A DNA stretch of 64,000 nucleotides from DATMXT01 sp963662765 (GCA_963662765.2 CAXXUP010000005.1:1-64000), one strand, 5' to 3'; shown: positions 1 through 8,617, counted from the stretch's first letter. Program-made: numbers and translations. Notes: generated by a model not told the origin, from the letters alone.

Positions 1-908
1 ATCTGGAGGAACTGAACCACCGCATCGATTCGCTTGCGCTGCTGGGCTCCAAGGGTACGACCGGCACGCAGGCCAGCTTTATGGAGCTCTTTGAAGGCGA
101 TGAGGAAAAAGTCAAAGAGCTCGACCGGCTCATTGCCCGTGAGATGGGCTTTTCCAAAGTCACCCCGGTTTCTGGCCAGACCTATTCCCGCAAGGTCGAT
201 GCCGCAGTACTGGCGACGCTTTCAGGCATTGCACAGTCGGCCTCCAAGTTCGGATGCGACATGCGGCTGCTGCAGAGTTTCAAGGAGATGGAAGAGCCCT
301 TTGAAAAAAATCAGATCGGCTCCTCCGCAATGGCCTATAAGCGCAACCCGATGCGCTGCGAACGCATTTGCTCGCTTGCGCGGTATGTGATTGCAAGCGC
401 CGAAAACCCGGCGCTGACGGCCTCCGTCCAGTGGCTTGAGCGCACGCTCGACGATTCCGCCAACCGCCGCATCGCAATTCCGGAGGCCTTTCTCGCCGTG
501 GACGCCATCCTTGCCCTTTACCTCAACGTCGTCTCTGGGCTTGTCGTCTATCCGGCCATGATAGACCGCCGTCTGCGGGCCGAACTGCCTTTTATGGCGA
601 CTGAGAATATCCTCATGGACTGTGTCAAACGGGGCGGGAACCGACAGGATCTGCACGAGCGAATCAGAGTCCACTCCCAGGCGGCGGGTGCCGTCGTCAA
701 ACTCGAGGGCAAAGAAAACGATTTGATGGAGAGAATTGTCTCTGACCCCGCTTTTGAGCTGACGCAAGATGCAGCAAAGAAACTGCTTGACCCGGCGCTG
801 TACATCGGAAGAGCCCCTGGACAGGTCGAAGAGTTCGTGGAAGAAACCCTCCGCCCCGCCGTTGCCCCATGGCTTACGGGAGATGTCTCCTGTGAAATTA
901 ATGTGTAA
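1..908 (+). CDS. purB: Adenylosuccinate lyase, 3' part (5' end outside window)
   Basis: Purine biosynthesis enzyme of the fumarase/aspartase superfamily; it releases fumarate from SAICAR and from adenylosuccinate in the cytoplasm. The frame is open from base 3, so the gene begins before the window. The family signature SSAMAYKRNP lies at about bases 321-350; its serine sits in the flexible catalytic loop, and the lysine and asparagine are the usual conserved pair. The C-terminal helical domain follows and the gene stops at 908. secDF begins 21 bases downstream on the same strand, so the two may be co-transcribed. The family call is firm. Confidence 0.93.
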   Translation, partial: LEELNHRIDSLALLGSKGTTGTQASFMELFEGDEEKVKELDRLIAREMGFSKVTPVSGQTYSRKVDAAVLATLSGIAQSASKFGCDMRLLQSFKEMEEPFEKNQIGSSAMAYKRNPMRCERICSLARYVIASAENPALTASVQWLERTLDDSANRRIAIPEAFLAVDAILALYLNVVSGLVVYPAMIDRRLRAELPFMATENILMDCVKRGGNRQDLHERIRVHSQAAGAVVKLEGKENDLMERIVSDPAFELTQDAAKKLLDPALYIGRAPGQVEEFVEETLRPAVAPWLTGDVSCEINV

Positions 909-929
909 GACGAAAAGAGAGCTTATCGT

Positions 930-3095
930 ATGAAAAAGTCTAAACTTTATTTTGCCGTTGTCCTCGTATTCATAGCCATAATGGCTTTCGCCAGCTTTCA
1001 GGGCGTTTCGCAACTCGGTATTCCGGCTGTGACCGACACTGAAAACGGCATCCGGCTCGGCCTTGACCTTGTCGGCGGCTCCTATATGACCTACGAGGTT
1101 AGAGATTCAGGCAGCATCGACGCACAGGAGCTCTCCGACGGAATGTCGACCGTAGTGCAGCTGCTTCAGGGCCGGCTCGACAGCCTCGGGTATTCCGAGG
1201 CGACACTGTCCAAGGTGGGCACCGATCGTGTCACAATTGAGATTCCGGCCGTCGGAGATCCCGCTGAAGCCGAGGCGAAACTTGGCTCCACAGCCGAACT
1301 CACACTGCTCGACAGCGACGGTGTGGTTGTCCTCACGGGCTCTGACATCGTATCGGCAACAGCACAGTACGGCAAAATGACAAAGAACGGAGCCGACGAG
1401 TATTTTGTCAAGGTTGCCCTGACGGAAGCCGGCCAACAGGCCTTTTACGATGCCACCGCCCGCATGTCCACACAGGAGAAAATCGACGCACAGAAGAACT
1501 ATATCCTGATTGTGCTCGATGGGGAAGTGCAGTCCACCCCCTCGGTCAGCAAGGCCATCAATTCCGATGAGTTCATCATCGAAGGGCAATTCACCGAGGA
1601 GAGAGTCAAGTGGTTGTCCCAAGTCATCTCGGCCGGGCGGCTCCCCTTTGCGCTTGATTTGATCGACTCGAGCTCGATCGGACCGACCCTGGGTGAAAAA
1701 TCGCTTGAGACCGGTCTTGTAGCCGGCGGCATAGGCCTTGCGCTGGTCATGCTCTATATGCTGGTATTCTACCGGTTCCCGGGCCTTGTCGCCGATATTG
1801 CCCTCGTCTTCTATATGCTGCTCGTCGGACTTACGCTGTCCGTGATGCACATCAATCTATCACTGCCCGGCATAGCCGGTATTATCCTATCGATCGGTAT
1901 GGCGGTCGACGCCAATATCGTCATATACGAACGAATTAAAGAGGAGCTTCGATTCGGCAAAACGGTGCGCTCCGCCATCAAAGCCGGCTTCACGCGGGCC
2001 ACCGCTGCAATCGTTGACTCCAACGTGACGACCATCATCGCAGGCCTTGTGCTCAAGTTCCTCGGCTCCGGCCTCATCGTCAGCTTTGCCAATACGCTGC
2101 TTATCGGCGTCGTCGCCTCCATGTTCACGGCCATCGTCGTATCCCATATCCTGCTCAACGGTTTTGTGGAGCTCGGCGTGACCAAACTGTCGTTCTTTGG
2201 CGTAAAGCCGGAGGAGAAGCCGCTCACTGAGCCGAAGTTTGGTTTTGTCGCAAAGCGCACCATATTTTTGACCTGTGCCATTGTAGTACTTGCCACCGTT
2301 ATGGGCTCGCTCTTCTATCAGGGCTTTGCGCTTGACGTCGACTTCACGGGAGGCACGAAACTGACCCTTGAGACCCATACCGTGCTCGACCGCGATAAGA
2401 TGGACGAAATAGCCGACGTCGTGGAAGATACCGTCGGTTCCCGCCCGTCCATCCAAAAATCGGGAGACGGCACGATAGCCATTTTGAAGATGAAAGAGCT
2501 CAGTTCCGAGGACAGAGCCACACTCTTTACGGCCTTGGAGAAATCGTTTGGCATCACGTCGGACGACCGGCAGTCGATCCAGAATATCTCGGCGACGGTG
2601 GGGGATGAACTCACCCGCAAGGCCATCATTTCGGTCGCAGTCACCGCTCTCTTGATGCTTATCTACGTCGCGATCCGCTTCGAACTGAAGAGCGGCGTTG
2701 TGGCCGTCATCATGCTGATGCACGACGTACTGGTCCTTCTGACAGTCTACACGCTGTTTAGAATCCCGCTCAACACCAGCGTCATTGCGGCGATCCTGAC
2801 GATTGTAGGCTACTCCATCAATGCCACGATTATCATTTTCGACCGGATACGGGAGAATAAAAAGATCTATCCGAAGAGGCTGTTCAGTTCTATTGTGGAC
2901 CTTTCAATCTCGCAGACCATGATGCGGTCGATCGGTACGACCGCTACAACCCTGATGACGATCGTGACGCTCTATTTCCTCGGCGTCTCGTCAGTCAGAG
3001 CCTTTGCGTTTCCCCTCATCGTCGGTATCCTTGCCGGCTTCTACAGCTCGGTATTGCTGGCAGGTCCTGTGTGGGCCGTATTTCGCAGGGACTAG
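930..3095 (+). CDS. secDF: Fused protein translocase subunit SecDF
   Basis: Membrane subunit that uses the proton-motive force to help preprotein export through SecYEG. At 721 residues it is a single-chain SecD-SecF fusion, close to the length of the Bacillus SecDF. Visible parts are an N-terminal membrane helix (about 7-25), the SecD GLDLVGG segment (about 44-50), a periplasmic domain, a six-helix SecD block with the GMAVDANIVIYERI motif (about 325-340), then the SecF half with DFTGGTKLTL (about 470) and GYSINATIIIFDRI (about 630). The start follows AAAAGAGAGC. A bidirectional terminator lies just after the stop. yajC, another accessory Sec gene, is far away at 62722. Confidence 0.96.
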   Translation: MKKSKLYFAVVLVFIAIMAFASFQGVSQLGIPAVTDTENGIRLGLDLVGGSYMTYEVRDSGSIDAQELSDGMSTVVQLLQGRLDSLGYSEATLSKVGTDRVTIEIPAVGDPAEAEAKLGSTAELTLLDSDGVVVLTGSDIVSATAQYGKMTKNGADEYFVKVALTEAGQQAFYDATARMSTQEKIDAQKNYILIVLDGEVQSTPSVSKAINSDEFIIEGQFTEERVKWLSQVISAGRLPFALDLIDSSSIGPTLGEKSLETGLVAGGIGLALVMLYMLVFYRFPGLVADIALVFYMLLVGLTLSVMHINLSLPGIAGIILSIGMAVDANIVIYERIKEELRFGKTVRSAIKAGFTRATAAIVDSNVTTIIAGLVLKFLGSGLIVSFANTLLIGVVASMFTAIVVSHILLNGFVELGVTKLSFFGVKPEEKPLTEPKFGFVAKRTIFLTCAIVVLATVMGSLFYQGFALDVDFTGGTKLTLETHTVLDRDKMDEIADVVEDTVGSRPSIQKSGDGTIAILKMKELSSEDRATLFTALEKSFGITSDDRQSIQNISATVGDELTRKAIISVAVTALLMLIYVAIRFELKSGVVAVIMLMHDVLVLLTVYTLFRIPLNTSVIAAILTIVGYSINATIIIFDRIRENKKIYPKRLFSSIVDLSISQTMMRSIGTTATTLMTIVTLYFLGVSSVRAFAFPLIVGILAGFYSSVLLAGPVWAVFRRD

Positions 3096-3109
3096 TCGAT
3101 ACTAGAAAA

Positions 3110-3149
3110 AAAAAGAGGGCTGCAGCACAAGCTTACAGCCCCTTTTTTT
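3110..3149. terminator. Bidirectional rho-independent terminator, secDF / convergent gene
   Basis: The arms GGGCTG (3117-3122) and CAGCCC (3136-3141) have an A-run on the left and a T-run (3143-3149) on the right, so the hairpin can stop transcription both ways. It overlaps the stop codon (3133-3135) of the convergent minus-strand gene. Confidence 0.8.
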
Positions 3150-3483
3150 GTATCCTGTATTCTTTAATGGCGGCATCGATCCGCCTGCGGATTTCCGGGT
3201 TCAAATCCTCAATCAAAGCGTCAAGGCATTCACGGCCCAGCGATGTGATGGCATAAAATGGCTCCTTGCCGGGAAGTTCGCAGGCGTCGATGTGCATTGT
3301 ACGGATGAGGGAGGTAAGCGAAGAGGCGGCCAGAAAGTAGTTTAGGCGACCGGCCATGGCGGTTACCCCATCGATTTCGTCCCGCGTGGCATGCCCCCCC
3401 ATGGCCTGTATCAGATAGAGCAGATAGGTCATGGCCACATAGGGTTCGCTGATTGCGCCGTGCTCCGGCTCCGGACTGTACAT
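3133..3483 (-). CDS. Small DUF4364-like (winged-helix type) protein, uncertain
   Basis: A 116-residue soluble protein. The frame is open further upstream, but ATG 3483 is preferred: AGAGGTG lies about 11 bases ahead of it, and the upstream part is low-quality sequence overlapping the azlC leader. The predicted helices and the C-terminal segment NPEIRRRIDAAIKEYR resemble DUF4364-type winged-helix proteins of Firmicutes, but that is a weak resemblance from memory. It is convergent with secDF and divergent from azlC, so it could regulate azlCD; that is inference from position only. No catalytic motif was seen. Confidence 0.6.
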   Translation of the reverse strand: MYSPEPEHGAISEPYVAMTYLLYLIQAMGGHATRDEIDGVTAMAGRLNYFLAASSLTSLIRTMHIDACELPGKEPFYAITSLGRECLDALIEDLNPEIRRRIDAAIKEYRIQKKGL

Positions 3484-3647
3484 TGGCAAGTTTTTCACCT
3501 CTGACCTGATTATCCCTTCGCCGCGGGGCAGCGCCGGGATCACTGTATTCTCTTCCGACCACCCCAAAAACGGTGAGGAAAAGGACGTTTCATTTTTCGT
3601 ATAATATCCGCTTTCGGTATTATAACATACATGCTGGAGGACAATCA

Positions 3648-4343
3648 ATGAAATCTGAAGCAAAGAGCTTCTGGCGCGGAGCTTGCGACATTTTGCCCCT
3701 CGCCGTGAGTGCGGCAGTCTTTGGGGCCGTTTACGGCATGACCTCGAGGCGTTTCGGATTTCCGCTGTGGGCGGTTGCCGCGATGTCGCTGCTCATTTTT
3801 GCCGGCTCCTCTCAGTTTATGGCCGCAAACGTCCTGTACGGCGGGGCCGGGCCCCTGTCGACCGTTGCGACCATCGGCATCGTGAATCTGCGCATGCTGC
3901 TCCTGTCCACCGCCTTAAATGAGCGGGTGAAAGACTCCTTTTCGTTGCGAAACAGGCTGATCGGAGCCTTTTTTCTGACCGACGAATCCTTTGTCACCTA
4001 CTACGCATCGCTCGGGGACGGGGCCCCCTCGGCCGGCCGGTACATAGGCACATCGCTTACCATATACATCTTCTGGATTTGCTCTTGCGTCGCCGGCTTC
4101 CAGTTCGGGTCCATCCTGCCGGCAAAGGTGGCATCGCTGCTCTCCTTTGCTTTCCCGGCGACGTTTGCTGCCATGGTGGCCCCGCAGATCAAGACCAAAC
4201 CGGCCGTTATCGCAGCCCTCACGGCGGCTGCCGTGTCGATCACATGTTACCTGCTCATTCCGGGCAAGGCCTATATCATCGCCGGCTGTTTTGCCGGAAG
4301 TCTGGCAGGCGTTGCGGCGCAGCCTCGGGGTGACGCATTATGA
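3648..4343 (+). CDS. azlC: AzlC family branched-chain amino acid exporter, large subunit
   Basis: Permease component of the AzlCD exporter, known for branched-chain amino acids and their analogues. The protein is 231 residues with about five to seven hydrophobic helices and the conserved early segment LPLAVSAAVFGAVYG (about 17-31). The start at ATG 3648 follows GGAGG at 3637-3641; an in-frame upstream extension to 3573 lacks a ribosome site. The gene overlaps azlD by four bases (ATGA), the usual arrangement for this two-subunit transporter. The family is clear, but the substrate cannot be read from the sequence. Confidence 0.9.
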   Translation: MKSEAKSFWRGACDILPLAVSAAVFGAVYGMTSRRFGFPLWAVAAMSLLIFAGSSQFMAANVLYGGAGPLSTVATIGIVNLRMLLLSTALNERVKDSFSLRNRLIGAFFLTDESFVTYYASLGDGAPSAGRYIGTSLTIYIFWICSCVAGFQFGSILPAKVASLLSFAFPATFAAMVAPQIKTKPAVIAALTAAAVSITCYLLIPGKAYIIAGCFAGSLAGVAAQPRGDAL

Positions 4344-4654
4344 CAACGCCGGTGCTTTGGGCTGTCATTTTGGGCGGCGCCGCCGTCACATACGCCATAC
4401 GCGCACTGCCGGTGCTGCTCGGAGAGCGTTTTCAGCCAAGTGAAAAGGGGAGGGCATTTCTCGGATATTTTGCGCCCACCGTCATCATATCCATCGTCGT
4501 GCCCGAGCTTTTAGCCCCCTCCGGGGCGCTGCTGTTGCCCTTACAAAATCCGTATCTCTTTGCCGGTGCCGCGGCTTTCATCGCCGGTCGTTATACGAAA
4601 AATTCGCTCATCGGTATGATTGCGGGCATCGGTGTGCTGTACATTTTAACCTGA
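4340..4654 (+). CDS. azlD: AzlD family branched-chain amino acid exporter, small subunit
   Basis: Small membrane partner of AzlC (104 residues, about four helices). The N-terminal region has the family pattern AVTYAIRALPVLLGER (about 17-32). Its start overlaps the azlC stop, which implies translational coupling. No terminator-like hairpin with a T-run follows directly; instead the unusual inverted-repeat region 4674-4781 begins 19 bases downstream. Confidence 0.9.
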   Translation: MTTPVLWAVILGGAAVTYAIRALPVLLGERFQPSEKGRAFLGYFAPTVIISIVVPELLAPSGALLLPLQNPYLFAGAAAFIAGRYTKNSLIGMIAGIGVLYILT

Positions 4655-4932
4655 CAAGTGTAATACGAGCCCGTTTAGCAGGGTAAAAAGCCGCTTTGAA
4701 TCGGCGACGGCACCCTGCTAAATTCATCCAGTTCATCTGTGGCTGCCGCCTTACCCCAAGCAGGCTTTTTACCCTGCTAAATCTTCAACCCTTCGGGAGC
4801 GGATTTTTGTATCAGGCGAAGCTTCGTGATGCCGGCGGGCTGACGCCCGCCAAAGAAAGAAATGAAGCCTGGCGCGAAACGCAGCCCGAAGGGCGGGTTC
4901 CGATTACGCTCGTCAGGTTGGAGGAGGTTAGG
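4655..4932. other. Intergenic leader with several hairpins, no gene seen
   Basis: These 278 bases separate azlD from the deacetylase-like gene. They hold the long inverted repeat 4674-4781 and a further GC hairpin with arms GGCGGGC (4834-4840) and GCCCGCC (4845-4851). The stretch from 4851 to about 4910 resembles dispersed intergenic repeats of clostridial genomes, but that impression is not verified. The frame of the next gene is open back to 4696, but the translation here is low quality and lacks a ribosome site, so it is treated as non-coding. Confidence 0.6.
4674..4781. repeat. 19-bp perfect inverted repeat with a third partial copy
   Basis: TTTAGCAGGGTAAAAAGCC at 4674-4692 is exactly complementary to GGCTTTTTACCCTGCTAAA at 4763-4781. 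A third element, ACCCTGCTAAA at 4712-4722, matches the end of the right arm and can also pair with 4674-4684. Two mutually exclusive hairpins are therefore possible, an 11-bp and a 19-bp stem. It could be a mobile palindromic repeat or a leader that switches between folds. Confidence 0.75.
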
Positions 4933-6267
4933 ATGCAAACAAAAGTTCTGCTGTGGTTTGATGTGGAGGACTACGTTACGCCGCAGGCCGACGACGCGTT
5001 TAAAGAAGTGCTCGACATGATGGACGGGCTTGGCGTGCGGGCCACCATCAAACTCGTCACCAAAAAGCTGGAAGTCATGCGCACCCGTGGGCGATGCGAT
5101 ATTCTGTGCATGCTCCCAAACCACGAGATGGCCTTTCACTCCACTGAGCACAGCGTGCATCCCATGCCGTCCGAATACCTCAACGGCTATGGCTTTGCGT
5201 CGGGCGCCGCAGAATTTGACCGCCGGGAATATCCCGGATTCCTAAAGGTGAGTGAGCTTACCGGTCAGCACCAGACAAGCTATGGGCAGGCAAGCTACGC
5301 CTGGGCGCCCCAGGTCTTTCCCGCCATGCGTAAGTGGGGGATTACGACCTACCTCGACGCCCATCAGATCCTGAATATGGACGAGCGGCCCTTTTGGTAC
5401 GGTGGTGTGCTCTGCTTCACCCGCATGAAGGACAACATCATAAGGCTCCAGCATCGAGACGGCGCCCTGCCGCAGTATATAGCCGATTACGAGGCCCGTG
5501 ACAGGCAAGGGGACGTCTGCTTTGTCAGCACTTACGACCATCCGACCGAGTACTGTACGCAGCTTTTGTGGGACCGCCCCTTTGCCCACGGCGTCAATCC
5601 GCGCATCCTCAACCCGGCGCCGCTGCGGGCCGCGAACGAGCAGAGTAAATACATCGGCATGCTGCGTGACTTCATCAAATACACCCTGGCGGACGGGGCC
5701 GAGTACATCACGGTCTCTGAGGCGGCAGGCTTTGAAAAGCGCCGAACCCGTCCGATTGTGATGGACGATCTGTTGGCCTATGCCGCCTTGTTTGACGGCA
5801 AGGTATCCTACGCAGACATCGCCGGAGGGTGGCTGACGGCCGGTGAAATTTTCTCGCTTTGCGCAAGAGCCCTTACCGGCAGGGCGCTCACACCCGAATT
5901 ACTTTGGGGTCCGGAAGCCGACGTGCCCTCAGTTTTCAATTCGGACACGGTTCCGGTCTCGGAACTTGCCAATGCCGCATACAGACAGCATGACCGGGTG
6001 CTCGGCTACAAGCAGCTTAAAACTCTTTACCAGGTGGGCGACAACTTTGTTAATCCCCTTGACATGCTCTCCACCATGCTACGGGCACTGCGGGAGGGCG
6101 GGGAGCGGGTGCCCCTGACAAGAGCCGCAGGGCTTGCTGCGGCCTCGCATGTCGATGAGAGCTTCAAATTTACGAGTTCAGTGCTCTTCGATGAGAGTTT
6201 CTTGGGCGAGGAGATTTTTAGGCAGACCCGCCTCCAGTGCTGGACTTTAAAGCCGAGCAGATTTTAA
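4933..6267 (+). CDS. Polysaccharide deacetylase-like (NodB-fold) protein
   Basis: A 444-residue protein whose N-terminal half looks like a NodB-fold carbohydrate esterase. FDVEDY at about 9-14 fits the metal-binding Asp motif of the DVEDY subgroup, and HSTEH at about 71-75 fits the H(S/T)xxH zinc motif. The C-terminal half (about 270-444) is not recognised. There is no signal peptide, so a cytoplasmic substrate is possible. ATG 4933 is chosen because GGAGGAGG lies just upstream (4920-4927). A strong bidirectional terminator follows at 6283. The gene stands alone, so its substrate cannot be inferred from context. Confidence 0.7.
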   Translation: MQTKVLLWFDVEDYVTPQADDAFKEVLDMMDGLGVRATIKLVTKKLEVMRTRGRCDILCMLPNHEMAFHSTEHSVHPMPSEYLNGYGFASGAAEFDRREYPGFLKVSELTGQHQTSYGQASYAWAPQVFPAMRKWGITTYLDAHQILNMDERPFWYGGVLCFTRMKDNIIRLQHRDGALPQYIADYEARDRQGDVCFVSTYDHPTEYCTQLLWDRPFAHGVNPRILNPAPLRAANEQSKYIGMLRDFIKYTLADGAEYITVSEAAGFEKRRTRPIVMDDLLAYAALFDGKVSYADIAGGWLTAGEIFSLCARALTGRALTPELLWGPEADVPSVFNSDTVPVSELANAAYRQHDRVLGYKQLKTLYQVGDNFVNPLDMLSTMLRALREGGERVPLTRAAGLAAASHVDESFKFTSSVLFDESFLGEEIFRQTRLQCWTLKPSRF

Positions 6268-6282
6268 GCTTAACGATACATT

Positions 6283-6319
6283 AAAAAGCCCGGGAAGACA
6301 CTGTCTTCCCGGGCTTTTT
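6283..6319. terminator. Bidirectional terminator, deacetylase-like gene / serine hydrolase
   Basis: The arms AAAAAGCCCGGGAAGA (from 6283) and TCTTCCCGGGCTTTTT (to 6319) carry an A-run and a T-run. The hairpin lies between two convergent genes. The stem core is nearly the same as that of the terminator at 7512-7556. Confidence 0.88.
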
Positions 6320-6379
6320 AATGCTGGAAATGACATGGTTTTGACGGCTGACACGGTTTAGCCGCGTCAACATTTTGTT

Positions 6380-7342
6380 TTATACGACTTGAGGCAGGAT
6401 ATATTGATCGATTAACTGGGTGATGAGCTTTCCGCCGGGCTTGAAGTGGCAGGCGATGGCTATGACGATCTGCTCTTTCGGGTTGACATAAATTGCGTTA
6501 CCGCTGTCACCGAGCGCCGCATATGCTCCGTTTCCACCCGTGTCGAGGAGCCACCACAGGTATCCATAGGGCAGATCGTCCCATCTGGAGTGCTCTCTCG
6601 TGCTCTGAGCAATCCATGAGCGGGGAATAAGCTGTTTGCCGCTCCAGTCCCCCTGATTCAGGTATAGCTGCCCGATTTTAGCCATATCCCGCGGACACAG
6701 GGTCAGCCCCCAGCCGGCGGTCGGAGTCCCTTTGGGATCCACAATCCAGCCGCTGACATGTTTATCTTTAATAAAGGCCATATGCGCATCTTTGTCGGCG
6801 ACGATTGTTGGCGTGGGTGTGCTGATTTCCAGCGGGACAAAGAGGTTTTCCGCAGCAAATTCCAGCATGGGCCGTCCGGTGGCGCTTTGAAGCACTCCAG
6901 AGAGAATTTGAGCGCCGACCGTCGAATATTTAAATTCCCCGACGCATCCCCGCCCACCCAGCAAATCGAGTGCCGCTTTTGTCCAGTCTTCGCTCCCAAA
7001 AACTTTTGTAAAGGGCTCCGACCGATATTTGTAGGGTGCTGTCATAGTCAGTATGTTTTTCAAGGTGATACCTTGAATGGTCTTCTCTCCTCTTTTGACA
7101 CAGTAGTCCGGAAAGAATTCCAGCACTCTCTGGTCTATGTTTTTGATCATTCCCTGGTCGATGGCCATACCGATGAGAATGGAGGTTATGCTTTTAGTTA
7201 CGGAAAAAATGTGAATCGCATCGGTTTTCTTGTGTCCATCAAAATACTTTTCATAGATGAGTTCCCCGTTTTTTTGTACGACAAGTCCTGCAGTATTGCG
7301 ATACGCTGTCTCAATTTCACAGATCAGTTCCGTGTCGTTCAT
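6380..7342 (-). CDS. Serine hydrolase, beta-lactamase class C / penicillin-binding-like family
   Basis: A 320-residue serine hydrolase of the beta-lactamase-related family (PF00144). The nucleophile motif SVTK is at 47-50, and the usual YxN position reads YST (about 138-140), so the third residue differs from classical enzymes. No signal peptide is visible, which favours a cytoplasmic esterase or peptidase over a true beta-lactamase. ATG 7342 follows AAAGGAGGA at 8-base spacing. The gene and especially its upstream DNA are richer in A+T than their neighbours, and it sits between two near-identical terminators, which suggests acquisition. The substrate is unknown. Confidence 0.82.
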   Translation of the reverse strand: MNDTELICEIETAYRNTAGLVVQKNGELIYEKYFDGHKKTDAIHIFSVTKSITSILIGMAIDQGMIKNIDQRVLEFFPDYCVKRGEKTIQGITLKNILTMTAPYKYRSEPFTKVFGSEDWTKAALDLLGGRGCVGEFKYSTVGAQILSGVLQSATGRPMLEFAAENLFVPLEISTPTPTIVADKDAHMAFIKDKHVSGWIVDPKGTPTAGWGLTLCPRDMAKIGQLYLNQGDWSGKQLIPRSWIAQSTREHSRWDDLPYGYLWWLLDTGGNGAYAALGDSGNAIYVNPKEQIVIAIACHFKPGGKLITQLIDQYILPQVV

Positions 7343-7371
7343 CCGTCGATTCCTCCTTTATATTTTATTGA

Positions 7372-7385
7372 TTACATCGATGTAA
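7372..7385. promoter_or_regulatory. 14-bp palindrome upstream of the serine hydrolase
   Basis: TTACATCGATGTAA is a perfect palindrome about 30 bases upstream of the hydrolase start, in an A+T-rich stretch (7343-7511) that must hold its promoter. The shape and place fit a dimeric repressor or activator site. No regulator gene is adjacent. Confidence 0.4.
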
Positions 7386-7511
7386 GAACGATTGTAAGTC
7401 CATTTAAAATTGTTTGCAATAGGTATTTAAAATATTATTATTTATATGTGTTTACCGTATAGGATTTAAAAACAATTAGAAATTCAAACCAAAACCACGC
7501 ATCGTTTGCAT

Positions 7512-7556
7512 AAAAAAAGAGCCCGGGAAGAATGATTTCTTCCCGGGCTTTTGTTT
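7512..7556 (-). terminator. Terminator of the potABCD operon
   Basis: Arms AGCCCGGGAAGAA (7520-7532) and TTCTTCCCGGGCT (7537-7549) are followed, in the minus direction, by a run of seven T (complement of 7512-7518). It lies 12 bases beyond the potD stop. Confidence 0.88.
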
Positions 7557-7567
7557 TGCATCTATTC

Positions 7568-8611
7568 TCAGCTTGCGGAGACGTCGCTCCAGATTTTCTC
7601 ATAGGTCGAAGCAAGCTCTCCCATGGGCATGAATATCTCCATGTTTTTCATGTCCTCGGCAGTGGGGTTTGTAATGGGGCTGTTTGTGATACTCTCATCC
7701 TGCTGCGCGGCTGCTTCATTCACGGGCGAACAAGAGGCCATATAGTCGGCATTTTCAAGGGCGATGTCGGGACGGCAGAGAAAGTCGATGAACTTCTCGG
7801 CGTTCTCCTTGTTCTCGGCATTCTTCAGGATGACGGCAGCGTCAAACCAGACATTGGTTCCCTCTTTGGGCAGAGCGTACTGGATGGTCTCGTCCTGCTC
7901 CTTGATAATGCCGATGTCACAGGACCACAAAACCCCGATGGCGCCCTCGCGGCCGATGAGCAGATCTTTGATGTTGTCGCCGGTGTAGGAGAGGACAAGG
8001 GGCTTTTGCTCAATCAGCTTAAGCTTTGCGGCATCAAGCTCGTCAAGGTTTGTTGTGTTCAGGGAATACCCGAGCAGTTTGAGGGCGACGCCGATGGAGT
8101 CGCGCTCGGAGTTCATCATGAAAATCTTCTTCTCATACTTGGAGTTCCACAGAATGTCCCATGAGTCGACGGGATCGCTGACAAGCTCCGGGCAGTAGGC
8201 GAGGCACACGGTTCCCCACATATAGGGCACTGTATATTTGTCGTCCGGGTCATAGCTCAGCCCTTTAAATTTCGGGTCGATTCCGGCGGCATTTGGCACA
8301 TTGGCAAAGTCGATCTCGGCCAGCATGTCTTCGGTTTTCATCTTGGAGATCATATAGTCGGAAGGAATGACGACGTCGTAGGTGTAACCGGTGGAGTTTT
8401 TGATCTTGAGGTACATGTCCTCGTTGGTCTCAAAGGTATCATATACGACTTTGATTCCGGTTTCCTGCTCAAATTTCTCCACGACGCCGGGCGCGATGTA
8501 GTCGCCCCAGTTATAAACCTTGACGACTTCTTCGCTTTTGTTACTGGCGCAGCCGGCAAACAGCAGCGTGAGGGCACAGATACTTGCAAGTAATTTTTTC
8601 AATTCATACAT
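7568..8611 (-). CDS. potD: Spermidine/putrescine ABC transporter, substrate-binding lipoprotein
   Basis: Extracytoplasmic polyamine-binding protein of the PotABCD importer, 347 residues. A lipoprotein signal ends in LLFAGC with the lipid-modified Cys at 21. The mature start VVKVYNWGDYIAPGVVEKFE is typical of PotD/PotF proteins, where YNWGDY contributes to the ligand site. It is the last gene of the minus-strand operon, six bases after potC, and is followed by a strong terminator. Putrescine and spermidine preference cannot be separated by eye. Confidence 0.93.
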   Translation of the reverse strand: MYELKKLLASICALTLLFAGCASNKSEEVVKVYNWGDYIAPGVVEKFEQETGIKVVYDTFETNEDMYLKIKNSTGYTYDVVIPSDYMISKMKTEDMLAEIDFANVPNAAGIDPKFKGLSYDPDDKYTVPYMWGTVCLAYCPELVSDPVDSWDILWNSKYEKKIFMMNSERDSIGVALKLLGYSLNTTNLDELDAAKLKLIEQKPLVLSYTGDNIKDLLIGREGAIGVLWSCDIGIIKEQDETIQYALPKEGTNVWFDAAVILKNAENKENAEKFIDFLCRPDIALENADYMASCSPVNEAAAQQDESITNSPITNPTAEDMKNMEIFMPMGELASTYEKIWSDVSAS

Positions 8612-8617
8612 TCCTTT

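Noticed and set aside
4674..4781. CRISPR array or insertion-sequence ends
   Set aside because: Only one inverted pair and one partial copy, no regular spacers, no transposase and no visible target duplication.
4696..4932. N-terminal extension of the deacetylase-like protein
   Set aside because: The frame is open, but the sequence crosses the inverted repeats and lacks a ribosome site, while GGAGGAGG precedes ATG 4933.
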